From Chersky-840 sp036511675 (lineage in GTDB: Bacteria; Actinomycetota; Acidimicrobiia; Acidimicrobiales; UBA8190), in the NCBI GenBank assembly GCA_036511675.1, contig DATCBU010000031.1:1-24092 (forward strand): 24,092 nt of DNA, written 5' to 3'. Every line of letters begins with the position of its first letter. Position 1 is the stretch's first letter. Positions 8,157 through 15,745 of this stretch are shown piece after piece. The notes under the pieces were generated by a model, which saw nothing but the letters and a program-made list of their open reading frames with translations, searched no databases and was not told where the DNA came from. The translations under genes and the position numbers were made by a program.

Positions 8157-8615
8157 ATGCCTGCTTGTTCACTGGAGGAACTCAAAGAGGCTTTCAACGT
8201 CTTCTGCCGTGTTGGCAACGAGTGCGCAGCGACCGACGACTACAACGCCTTCGCCGAACTGTTCACCGAGGACTGCCTCTACATCGAGCACTGCTTCGGA
8301 ACCATGCACGGTCGAGAAGCGGTCCGGAGCTGGATCGTGCCCCTCATGCGGGATTATCCGATCAACGAGATGGGCCACTACACCAACGACTGGGTGTACT
8401 ACGCCGAGGCGAACGGGCGTGTCGTGTTCTGTCCCCGCACCCACATGTCCGACCCTGGCGACGGCAGCGAGCACTCCGAAGTCAACTGGAGCCTTGTCGA
8501 GTATGCCGGTAACGGTCTTTGGTGCATGGAGGAGGACATCTACAACCCAGAGGAGTGGGGCACACTGTTGAAGAACTGGTTGGCAGCGAAGAAGGCAGCC
8601 GAGGCATCAACCTGA
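8157..8615 (+). CDS. SnoaL-like / NTF2-fold protein
   Basis: A 152-residue cytosolic protein with the alpha+beta cone pattern of the NTF2/SnoaL superfamily. It has an N-terminal helix pair (LEELKEAFNVFCRVGN), the signature YNAFAELFTEDCLYIEHCFGTMHGREAVRSWIVP, and a C-terminal strand set ending VEYAGNGLWCMEEDIYNPEEW. This fold serves as polyketide cyclase, steroid isomerase, limonene-epoxide hydrolase or simple ligand binder. The acidic and His residues in the pocket region are compatible with a catalyst, but no subfamily signature decides it. The start is supported by GGAG about 6 nt upstream of the ATG. It is followed on the same strand by the GYD gene after 143 bases. Confidence 0.8.
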   Translation: MPACSLEELKEAFNVFCRVGNECAATDDYNAFAELFTEDCLYIEHCFGTMHGREAVRSWIVPLMRDYPINEMGHYTNDWVYYAEANGRVVFCPRTHMSDPGDGSEHSEVNWSLVEYAGNGLWCMEEDIYNPEEWGTLLKNWLAAKKAAEAST

Positions 8616-8758
8616 CCACCGGCTCGGGGCGGAACCTGGCGTTTGGGCTGCGGGGACGGAACTAATTAGGGTCGCCTCTTCGGTAGCTCCCGGTTTACTC
8701 CGTTGTCGTCGCTGCGTCGGGCCTATCCTTGGCGTCCACGGCTACAGACGGAGTCCTC

Positions 8759-9079
8759 ATGCCGAAGTTCCTGCTTGAAGTCAGCTACAACCTCGACGGC
8801 GTCAAGGGAGTGATGTCTGAGGGCGGCTCGGCCCGGGTCGCCGCGGCCACGGAGTTGATCGAGGGCCTCGGCGGGAGGCTCGAATCCTTCTACTTCGCCC
8901 TCGGCGGCGTCGACCTCTACGTCATCGCCGACTTCCCTGACTACGTCTCCGCCGCCGCGGCGGCGATGACCGTGTGTGCCGGGGGTGGGGCCACGTCGCG
9001 GACCGTGGTGCTCCTCACGGCGTCCGAGCTTGACGCCGCTGTTGCCAAGAAGACGACGTACCGACCGCCAGGGGGCTGA
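8759..9079 (+). CDS. GYD-domain protein
   Basis: A 106-residue protein that fits the GYD family (compact ferredoxin-like alpha+beta proteins, function unknown) over its whole length: MPKFLLEVSYNLDGVKG, a GGSAR segment, LIEGLGGRLESFYFALGGVDLYVIADFPD, then AAAAMTV and the strand TVVLLTASELDAA. In the family motif the G-Y/F-D triplet is normally near the FG.YD turn; here that turn reads ALGGVDLYV. The ATG at 8759 is chosen because GGAG lies 6 nt upstream and the domain begins there; the frame is open to 8729. TATCCT at 8724-8729 could be a -10 element. Confidence 0.85.
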   Translation: MPKFLLEVSYNLDGVKGVMSEGGSARVAAATELIEGLGGRLESFYFALGGVDLYVIADFPDYVSAAAAAMTVCAGGGATSRTVVLLTASELDAAVAKKTTYRPPGG

Positions 9080-9491
9080 CCAGCTCGTAACCGACCCGAG
9101 GAGATTTAACCGCTGTTGCCGGTCCCATTGAGGGCGTCGAGAGGATCCAGTCGCTCGTCATCAACAACCTGGAGCGCTCATGCGCTGCCGGGGTATGCGC
9201 CCCTCAGGGAGGGCCTGACCCGCCGGACCATCCACTATCGCTCCGGGGTCGTCGTTATCGTCGGATGGATGAACCCCGGACTGAGGCGTTGACAAACGGC
9301 ACAACTCGCCTGGGCCGCATCGATACACAAATCGGACGGTATCCCCGAGTATGCGCACCAGGGTTCGCCGCTCCGTGGAGCTCAACCCCAGTTGTGACTC
9401 GCGCACTAGGGGGCTTTCGCCGCTCACTACGGGTCACCGGGGATTCGACATGAAGAGTGGACCGGGAGAGAGCTATACCGCCGAGGCGGCG
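9080..9491. other. Convergent intergenic region, no gene recognised
   Basis: This lies between the ends of the GYD gene (plus) and the small membrane-protein gene (minus). A plus-strand frame reading GDLTAVAGPIEGVERIQSLV begins near 9104 and looks protein-like for about 30 codons, then turns into unstructured sequence. I could not assign it and it has no start codon, so it may be a gene remnant. No clear terminator hairpin was found. Confidence 0.35.
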
Positions 9492-9986
9492 TTACCTCGC
9501 GACGGGGCTGTTCGCCTCCTGGTCGATGTACTTCGCGCGGCGAATCCACAGAATGCCGTGATAGACGACATGACCGTCTTCGAAGGTCAGCTGTCCGCGG
9601 CGGATGAACCTGGAGAAACCTCCCGGGTTCGGGCTGCCGAGCTTCACCACGCCGGCGTGGCGCGGGTAGGCGGCCAACTGCCTCCCTGGAAAGTGGAAGG
9701 GCCAGTCCCGATACACATACACGTTCTGGTCGGTGACCAGTACGATGCGATGGAAGTAAAACGTCAGGATGCTGATCACCAGCTCGATCAGAGAGCCGAC
9801 CGTCGGAACGAGCCGGGCGACGTCCTCCACCACGCCTATCAGCAGGCTGGTCAGCAGGTTGTTGTAAGCGAAACACACCGCCACGCCCTGCTCGTTGACA
9901 TGTGCGCGCTTGGCCATCCGCTGAGCCATGCGCTGGTTGTATTTCCGGACCGGCGGGCCGGCGTAGTAAGGATCGATAGCGCTCAT
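9492..9986 (-). CDS. Hypothetical membrane-associated protein, PH-like C-terminus
   Basis: A 164-residue protein not assigned to a named family. Residues about 38-78 contain hydrophobic stretches (VCFAYNNLLTSLLIGVV and LIELVISILTFYF) that could form one or two membrane helices. The C-terminal half is beta-rich: HRIVLVTDQNVYVYRDWPF, a loop, then RRGQLTFEDGHVVYHGILWI. The LVTDxNVYVYR strand resembles bacterial PH-like (bPH) domains, which often pair with membrane helices in actinobacteria; this is pattern recognition only. The ATG at 9986 has no clear ribosome binding site upstream. It is isolated, with long non-coding flanks. Confidence 0.65.
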   Translation of the reverse strand: MSAIDPYYAGPPVRKYNQRMAQRMAKRAHVNEQGVAVCFAYNNLLTSLLIGVVEDVARLVPTVGSLIELVISILTFYFHRIVLVTDQNVYVYRDWPFHFPGRQLAAYPRHAGVVKLGSPNPGGFSRFIRRGQLTFEDGHVVYHGILWIRRAKYIDQEANSPVAR

Positions 9987-10704
9987 GAAAGAAAACTAGA
10001 GGACAGCCGCCCGGGCCAGAGGCCATTTCTATATGGGATGACCAACTCACTCTCATGGCTGGCCCTTCACGAGGGCGTAGTAGCCGCCTATCAGGGAGGC
10101 CCATTCGGAAACGACGGGCGCCCGAGGCGTCGACGGCCACCGGGACCAGTCGGCATTGCCGGGTACAGGGCACCCCCACGGACCATCCTGGTTGTGCCGG
10201 GGGGAGCGCAGAACACCCGCTATCGGATGTCTCGGCGATGACCTCGGACCGCTCGCCCTGCCGGCTTGCGTAACCGTTGACGGGGCCGCTCCGACCCTGA
10301 GCTGCGCGCAATCGCTCTGGCCCGCGAATACTGAGCGGGTCGCCCCCGGGCCGGGGCGAGAAGGATCGGCACTTCCAGGTCGCGACAGGGGGATACACGT
10401 TGCATTCGCAAATTGCAGTTATGGCGCTCGTGGTCGCAACCAGACGGCGTCCCGAGCCATCGATATGCTCCCGACCGGGCGGAGCAGTGTGATCTCGATC
10501 GGCACTCAATTCCGCCAGGCCTCCCCGGTGCCAACAGGTCGCCCGGCACCGGTTAGCGCTTCCCTACGACAGGAGGCTATGAGCCGCGTCTCCTCGGCCA
10601 TCCACTAGTCGACGTAGCGGCGTCTCAAACACGGAGGTGCTTCCTTACGGTCTCCTAAGACGCACCATGGTGCCGACCAGTCCAGTCCCGTGGGATCAAC
10701 TCGT
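9987..10704. other. Long intergenic region with a palindrome
   Basis: About 720 bases with no supported gene. Overlapping open frames exist on both strands, but their translations are Arg/Pro/Gly-rich with no family motif. A perfect 12-bp palindrome GCACCATGGTGC (10662-10673) sits about 30 bases past the stop of the copper monooxygenase-like gene and could be a terminator stem or an operator. The base composition looks less GC-rich than the right half of the window. Confidence 0.4.
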
Positions 10705-11916
10705 TCAGTCCCGGATGTTGAGACCACCAGCCGGATGTGCCCAGTCCACGGTGGCATTCGGATTGAGCGGAATCTCCCAGACGAGGCCGAGACACATTTC
10801 ATCGGACGAGCCGTCACCCCAGGTGATGAAGTGGGGTGGTAGCTGACGCAGGGCCGGCAGGGTCTGGGCGAGAGTCGGGTTATACGTGCAGCTCACCTTC
10901 ACGGACTCGCCGGCGGTCACTTTGATCCAGTTCTTCAGGTTGTAGGCGCGTTGATAGTGGAAGTTGTAGTCGGGGACGTCCATGATCGCATCTGCCTGAG
11001 GTGTTCCCGGGTTCAGTGTGAGCGTCTCTGACACGCCGGTTAGATGCATGTGTGCCATATCCCGCACGATGTAGCCAGCCTGACCGATCTGCCAGGTACA
11101 CGAAGTCGAGTCCCCCACAGGCGGGTTCGATGGATCTTCACCGCACACCGACTCCATGCCCTCGTCGAAGAGTCCCATGTAATTGCCGAAACGCTGGTCG
11201 AGATTGGCAACTTCAGCTGTCCGGTCACACAGTGGGCCCGTGACCCCGGCTGGACAGGGGATGTTGGGGACGGCGACGACGGGTTGGATCGTGGTCGGTC
11301 GAAGCTTGGCGGACGCGGGCACGGTCTCGAGCTGCACGCTCGGACTTACGGGTTTGTCACCTACGAGCAGGTTGTAGTGGACCTGCATGATGATCAAACT
11401 GCCCTTGGCCAACGGTGTACCGGTGGTGAGTGGCAGGACGTCCTTGCCGTGTCCGGGTGCCCACGCGCTGAGCCACGGCATGTCGAGGAACTGACCTAGG
11501 CCACGTCCGAGAACCGGTGGCTCGCCGAAGCAGGTCCAGCCCGTGCCTCCGTTGTTGGCCGTTTCGGCCGCACTCACCAGTTCGGGCGGAACCAAGAAGA
11601 GGATCGCATGGTGAACCTCGACCGTCGATGGCCCCTTCCCGGGTAAGAACTGACTGGCGACGATGAACGAGTTCTGCTGCACATGGGGGTTCAGGAGCGT
11701 GCAGTGGTAGTCGTCAGTGCCCCCGTTCTGAGGGTGTGGCGTATAGGGGGTGGGCGATGTCATCGACAGGGTGGACACGGTGGCATTGTCGATCAGCTGG
11801 GCTGAGTGGGCTGTCGGCGATGACGAGCAGGCGGCCAGGAGGGACGCTGCAGCGATGCCGGCAAGGACATACGCCCCGATCCGCCACTGCCGACCCTTGG
11901 CGATCCGAGCAGGCAT
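10705..11916 (-). CDS. Secreted lipoprotein related to copper type II monooxygenases (PHM/DBH-like)
   Basis: A 403-residue lipoprotein. Residues 1-30 are a signal peptide ending in lipobox LAAC (C30), so it should be anchored outside the cytoplasmic membrane. The mature part carries the spaced ligand pattern of the PHM/DBH copper type II ascorbate-dependent monooxygenase fold. The H102-H103 pair (VHHAILF) and H180 (QVHYN) match the first copper site; H289-M-H291 (MAHMHLTG) and M374 (SDEMC) match the second. All six metal ligands appear present, so oxidation or hydroxylation of an unknown substrate is plausible. Several Cys (72, 129, 221, 230, 258, 273, 343, 375) could form disulfides. The start is supported by AGGGAGA about 9 nt upstream of ATG 11916. 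No neighbour suggests the substrate. Assignment to the fold is fairly firm; enzymatic activity is inference. Confidence 0.8.
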   Translation of the reverse strand: MPARIAKGRQWRIGAYVLAGIAAASLLAACSSSPTAHSAQLIDNATVSTLSMTSPTPYTPHPQNGGTDDYHCTLLNPHVQQNSFIVASQFLPGKGPSTVEVHHAILFLVPPELVSAAETANNGGTGWTCFGEPPVLGRGLGQFLDMPWLSAWAPGHGKDVLPLTTGTPLAKGSLIIMQVHYNLLVGDKPVSPSVQLETVPASAKLRPTTIQPVVAVPNIPCPAGVTGPLCDRTAEVANLDQRFGNYMGLFDEGMESVCGEDPSNPPVGDSTSCTWQIGQAGYIVRDMAHMHLTGVSETLTLNPGTPQADAIMDVPDYNFHYQRAYNLKNWIKVTAGESVKVSCTYNPTLAQTLPALRQLPPHFITWGDGSSDEMCLGLVWEIPLNPNATVDWAHPAGGLNIRD

Positions 11917-12480
11917 TTCGTGACATCTCCCTTTCGATGACGATTGCTCTCAGGAGGAGGGCACAGAGCGTAACCGATCCACAACCGTGGCAGCCAGCGG
12001 CCCTTGTCGCCGCTTGGCAAGACGGTCGCCACGACGTGCCGCCTCGAGGATTTGACCGAAAGTCTGAGTACTGAAGCCACTCATGTTGGCGTGGGACGTC
12101 GCCGAGAACTCAACCGACGCGGTGATTGAAGAACAGATCCCTCCGTCGCCGTGCCCCGCAGGACCGGTCGGGATCACCCGCTATCGGGGCGCGTGACGCC
12201 GACTTCGGACCGGGTCGTCGTGCCGAATCCGGGGTTGGGCTCGTCAACTCGCGGGCGATGCGCGAGGCATCCGATATCGCGCGCCGCTCGTGTGGCGGTG
12301 CCGCTTAGTCAGACAGAACGTCGATTCTGCTATTCGTTACGGTTCGAGCGCTCAGGAGTTGTTCATCCCTGCTCCATCCCTACTCCATCCCTACTACTCA
12401 ACGTAACGGGCCGCACTGACCGTCATGGCAATCCGAACATGACCTGCTCAAAGGACAGGAGCGAGTTCCCTGGACCCCTG
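11917..12480. other. Intergenic region upstream of an acyl-CoA dehydrogenase remnant
   Basis: No complete gene recognised. It holds the promoter side of the copper monooxygenase-like gene, an inverted repeat CAGAA-N6-TTCTG (12314-12329) of unknown meaning, and the 11-bp repeat array listed separately. The last part shows no similarity to the body of an acyl-CoA dehydrogenase, although it abuts that gene's tail. Confidence 0.4.
12364..12396 (-). repeat. Three tandem 11-bp units with GGGATG core
   Basis: On the plus strand the units read CATCCCTGCTC, CATCCCTACTC and CATCCCTACTA (12364-12374, 12375-12385, 12386-12396). On the minus strand each carries GGGATG, with exactly 11-bp spacing. The array lies 317 bases upstream of the diguanylate cyclase start. 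The same hexamer and period recur at 16188-16242. Confidence 0.75.
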
Positions 12481-12555
12481 AAGGTGACCACCCAGATCTA
12501 CGAGGGCACCAACCAGATCCAGCGGGTGGTGATCGCCAAGGGGCTGCTCGGCTAG
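12481..12555 (+). pseudogene. C-terminal remnant of an acyl-CoA dehydrogenase gene
   Basis: The 24 codons before the stop at 12553-12555 include IYEGTNQIQRVVIAKGLLG, the strongly conserved C-terminal sequence of acyl-CoA dehydrogenases (FAD-dependent enzymes of beta-oxidation and related acyl-CoA oxidation). The preceding residues KVTTQ still fit the family (usually AKVTQ). Further upstream the similarity stops abruptly and no other part of the roughly 380-residue enzyme is present in the window. The piece has no start of its own and cannot encode an enzyme, so it marks a deletion, insertion or recombination end point. Confidence 0.75.
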
Positions 12556-12712
12556 CGATACCACGCACCTCGAGGTCCGAGATCGACCTCCAGTTGTGCT
12601 CCGGGTGTGACGATGCTCAAGAGGCGACCAGTGTCGCCATGGACCAGTTGGGCGACTCGAGCAGGACAACGCTGAGACCCGGGCGGGACAGAGAGTTGTG
12701 AAGGACACGGCG

Positions 12713-14134
12713 ATGGGGCTCGATGGGCCCGATCGCACCAGAAGTCTGCGGCGTGAATGGTCCAGGGCCTTCACCGTCATGTTGGCCCTCTTGTTGCTGG
12801 CCGGTGCGACCACGATCTTCGGGGTGAAAGACCTCGTGGACAGCGTCCGGGGGACCGCCAACCAGCTCCAGCGCGAGACAGTGGCCGTCGCCGCCCTGCG
12901 ATCCGACGTGGTCGCCCACGAGGAGTTCGGTCACAAATTCCTGAGCGGCGAGCCCGCCAACCGGTCCGCCTACATCGCGCAGCAGCAATCCATCTCGCGT
13001 CGTTTCGACGACGTCGCCACCGTCTTCCCGGCCGGCACCTCCTTGAGAGCCACCGTCGTGGCGGCGCACAGCTCGTGGCAAGACGGCCTGACGCACTACG
13101 GGCTGTGGGGCACCCAAGGGCCAGCCCTCGAGGGGAACCACGCGGCGGAGAACCCGACCTACGGTGCGTCCAGCGACGCTACCGTGGCTCTTCTGGACGG
13201 CCTCGCCGGGCCCTCACTGCAGGCCATGCAACGTGGCCTGTCCCACGGCGGCGAGCTCGAAGGCATCCTGATCGTCGTCCTCAGCGGCCTGTTCGGCGTG
13301 GCCGTGGTCGTGACCGTCTACTTCCGCCGCCGTATGGCCAAAGACGTCCTGCGTCCGGTGATCAGCATGTACCAGGGCGTCTTGAAGCTCCAGGAAGGCA
13401 ACTTCGCCCATCGCATCGCCATCGCCCGCCGCGACGAGCTGGGAGAACTGACAGAGGCTTTCAACGGCATGGCGGGCGCCCTGCACGACAACCACGTCGC
13501 CCTCACCCGTCGGGCCACCTACGACTCGCTCACCGGGCTTCCCAATCGGGCTTCCCTGGTCGAGCGCCTGACGGCTTCGTTCGGGTCCAACAGTGACCGC
13601 CGGGCCCGACACGAGAGCGTCCTCTTCCTCGACATCGACGATTTCAAAGACGTCAACGACTCCCTGGGCCACGAAGGAGGCGACGAGCTCCTCGTGGCGC
13701 TGGCCGCTCGGCTCAACCTCTGTGTCCGCCCTCACGATCTGGTGGCCCGCCTCGGTGGCGACGAGTTCGCCATCGTGGTGATCGAGGACGGTGCCGGCTC
13801 TTTCGCCACCGTGATCGCCGAAAGGATCCTCGAGGCCATGCGGGTGCCGTTCGTGGTGGGAGGAGCTCCTCTGCAGGTCTCGCTCAGCATCGGCATCGCC
13901 CAGCGTCGACGCGGAACCGCCGTGGCCGGTGAGACCGGTCAGATGGACGAGGCCGCCGACTTGCTCCGACGCGCCGACTTCGCCATGTACATGGCCAAAG
14001 GTGCGGGCAAGGGACGCTTCCAGGTCTTCGACGCCAAGATGCACGACGACATGATCCGCATCGCGTCTCTCAGAGGCGGCAAGGGCGAAGCCACGGTGCA
14101 ACTCCAACTCGAATACGACCCCGCCGCGCCCTGA
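12713..14134 (+). CDS. Membrane-bound diguanylate cyclase (HAMP-GGDEF)
   Basis: It makes c-di-GMP from two GTP at the inner face of the membrane. From this start (473 residues): transmembrane helix about 20-40 (FTVMLALLLLAGATTIFGV), an extracytoplasmic helical sensor about 41-185, second transmembrane helix about 186-207, HAMP about 208-262 (ending DELGELTEAFNGMAGAL), then GGDEF from about 272 (YDSLTGLPNRASL). The active-site motif GGDEF is intact at 348-352. The inhibitory I-site R339-P-H-D342 precedes it by five residues, so product feedback is expected. No EAL domain follows; a short linker (FDAKMHDDMIRIASLRGG) like those leading into EAL domains is followed by an unrelated tail, so an EAL half may have been lost. 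ATG 12713 has AAGGA 7 nt upstream and is preferred to GTG 12698. Confidence 0.92.
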   Translation: MGLDGPDRTRSLRREWSRAFTVMLALLLLAGATTIFGVKDLVDSVRGTANQLQRETVAVAALRSDVVAHEEFGHKFLSGEPANRSAYIAQQQSISRRFDDVATVFPAGTSLRATVVAAHSSWQDGLTHYGLWGTQGPALEGNHAAENPTYGASSDATVALLDGLAGPSLQAMQRGLSHGGELEGILIVVLSGLFGVAVVVTVYFRRRMAKDVLRPVISMYQGVLKLQEGNFAHRIAIARRDELGELTEAFNGMAGALHDNHVALTRRATYDSLTGLPNRASLVERLTASFGSNSDRRARHESVLFLDIDDFKDVNDSLGHEGGDELLVALAARLNLCVRPHDLVARLGGDEFAIVVIEDGAGSFATVIAERILEAMRVPFVVGGAPLQVSLSIGIAQRRRGTAVAGETGQMDEAADLLRRADFAMYMAKGAGKGRFQVFDAKMHDDMIRIASLRGGKGEATVQLQLEYDPAAP

Positions 14135-14138
14135 GCTC

Positions 14139-14165
14139 GGCCTCCCACATCCGGCGGGAGCGGCC
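14139..14165. terminator. Candidate bidirectional terminator hairpin
   Basis: An inverted repeat lies between the convergent diguanylate cyclase and MFS genes: GGC-CTCCC (14139-14146) pairs with GGGAG (14156-14160) and, after a small bulge, GCC. The 9-base loop and missing T-tract make this moderate at best. Confidence 0.3.
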
Positions 14166-14166
14166 C

Positions 14167-15654
14167 TTACCCCTCGCTGATCGTCCCCCCGGCGAGCAGG
14201 GCCAGCTCGGCGTTCTGCAGATGGGGCTCGTGATCGGCGTCGGCCCGGGCCGCGGTGGCCGAGGGGATGAAGGCCGCGGCGATGATCGCCACCACCGTCA
14301 TGGCCGCCAGGAAGGTGAATCCGTGGGTGTAGCCCGACACCATGGGCCGGCCGTCGGCCAGGAGCCCCGACGTGACGATGCTCGACATCACCGCGGCGCC
14401 GATGGCGCCACCGATGGTGCGGATATTGGCGTTCATCCCACTGGCCACACCTGTCTGTTGCGGCGGCACGGCCTGGACGATCAGATTGGACATGGCCGAG
14501 AAGGCCAGGCCCAGACCCACCCCGAGCAGGGTGCTCGCCACGTAGATCTGCCACTTCTGGGTGTGGGCGAAGGCCAGGATGAGATAGGACCCGGCCGAGA
14601 ACACGGACCCGATGATGACCGCCGACTTCGATCCGATGGCGGCCGCGATCCGACCCGACAGCAATCCGAACAGGAACATGGTCACGGTGAGGGGCAGCAG
14701 AAAGAGCCCCGACTGGATGATGTCGGCTCCGAACCCGTAGCCCGCCGACTTCGGGGTCTGCAGGAATTCGGGGAGGAAGGCCATGACCGAGTACATGCCG
14801 ATCCCGAACAGGAAGGCCACCAGATTGTTCGTCCACACGGCCGGGACGCGCATCATCTTCATGTCGATGAGCGGCTGGCGCGACCTCGACTCCACCAAGA
14901 TCCACGCCACCACGATGACGACGGCCAACGCCATCAGCCCGATGACCCTGCTCGAGCCCCATCCCCAGGAAGGGGCCTTGCTCACGTCCACGAGGAGGAC
15001 CACCAACCACCCCGACAGCAAGACGGCCGCCAACCAGCTGATCCGTCCCGGGGTCCGCACCGGCGACTCGGGCACGAACACCTGCGCGCACACCGCGGCG
15101 ATCACGGTGATGATCAACGGGATCCAGAACAGCCAGTGGTAGTCGAGATGGCTGACGATGGGGCCCGCCAGGACGATCCCCGCGCCACCCCCGACCGCGG
15201 CCATGGCGGCAACCACGCCCACGCCGGTGGCCACCTTGGCGGGGGGGAACTCGTCCCGGATGATCCCGAACGACAGGGGGAGGACGGCTCCGCCGATCCC
15301 CTGGATCACCCGCCCCAGGATCAACAAGCCGATCGAGTGGGCCAGTCCCGCCATGACCGACCCCAGGGCCAGCGCCGAGAGGGTGAGAACCAGCATCCGC
15401 TCCTTGCCGACCATGTCACCCACCCGTCCCAGGATGGGCGTGAAGATCGATGCCGACAGCAGGTACGCGGTCAACACCCACGTCACCGTGCTCTGCGAGG
15501 TATGCAGGTCGTGTTGGATCGTCGGAAGGACGGGCAACACCAGCGACTGCAGCAGGGCGTAGGCCGACACCCCGAGGAGGAGCACGACATAGGTGGCCCG
15601 GTACCCGGCCCGGTCGAGGGATCTGGTCACCTGGCTCTCGTTCTCAATCGGCAC
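14167..15654 (-). CDS. MFS transporter, DHA2/EmrB-like drug exporter
   Basis: A 495-residue inner-membrane proton antiporter of the major facilitator superfamily. Hydrophobic segments number about 14, as in the DHA2 family. Motif A reads LGRVGDMVGKER between helices 2 and 3; motif C-like GVVAAMAAVGGGAGIVLAG sits in helix 5, typical of exporters; LPTIQHDLH and QSTVTWVLTAYLL near the N-terminus are characteristic of EmrB/QacA relatives. The repeat-half motif SGRIAAAIGSKSAV is also present. The start is GTG 15654, without a clear ribosome binding site; GTG 15630, with GAGAG ahead, is an alternative. It lies 91 bases downstream of the cNMP-binding gene on the same strand, so the two may be cotranscribed; the nearby GntR gene could control both. 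The substrate is unknown. Confidence 0.92.
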   Translation of the reverse strand: MPIENESQVTRSLDRAGYRATYVVLLLGVSAYALLQSLVLPVLPTIQHDLHTSQSTVTWVLTAYLLSASIFTPILGRVGDMVGKERMLVLTLSALALGSVMAGLAHSIGLLILGRVIQGIGGAVLPLSFGIIRDEFPPAKVATGVGVVAAMAAVGGGAGIVLAGPIVSHLDYHWLFWIPLIITVIAAVCAQVFVPESPVRTPGRISWLAAVLLSGWLVVLLVDVSKAPSWGWGSSRVIGLMALAVVIVVAWILVESRSRQPLIDMKMMRVPAVWTNNLVAFLFGIGMYSVMAFLPEFLQTPKSAGYGFGADIIQSGLFLLPLTVTMFLFGLLSGRIAAAIGSKSAVIIGSVFSAGSYLILAFAHTQKWQIYVASTLLGVGLGLAFSAMSNLIVQAVPPQQTGVASGMNANIRTIGGAIGAAVMSSIVTSGLLADGRPMVSGYTHGFTFLAAMTVVAIIAAAFIPSATAARADADHEPHLQNAELALLAGGTISEG

Positions 15655-15745
15655 ATCGACAGTGCGGTGGCCTCTCCGGTCGTCCGCCCCACTATAAACG
15701 GAACAGGCGCTCCGTATGACCCGTCGGGCGTGTGGGGTCCGGCCG

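Noticed and set aside
9427..10509. Minus-strand open frame of 360 codons
   Set aside because: It overlaps the membrane-protein gene in another frame. Its Arg/Pro-rich translation has no motif; long open frames are common by chance at this GC.
12314..12329. LexA-like site (GAAC-N4-ATTC)
   Set aside because: One arm is imperfect against the actinobacterial SOS box, and no gene with an SOS role starts nearby.
13214..15091. Minus-strand open frame of 625 codons across the diguanylate cyclase and MFS genes
   Set aside because: It is a shadow of two well-supported genes, and its translation is Gly/Arg/His-rich with no family features.
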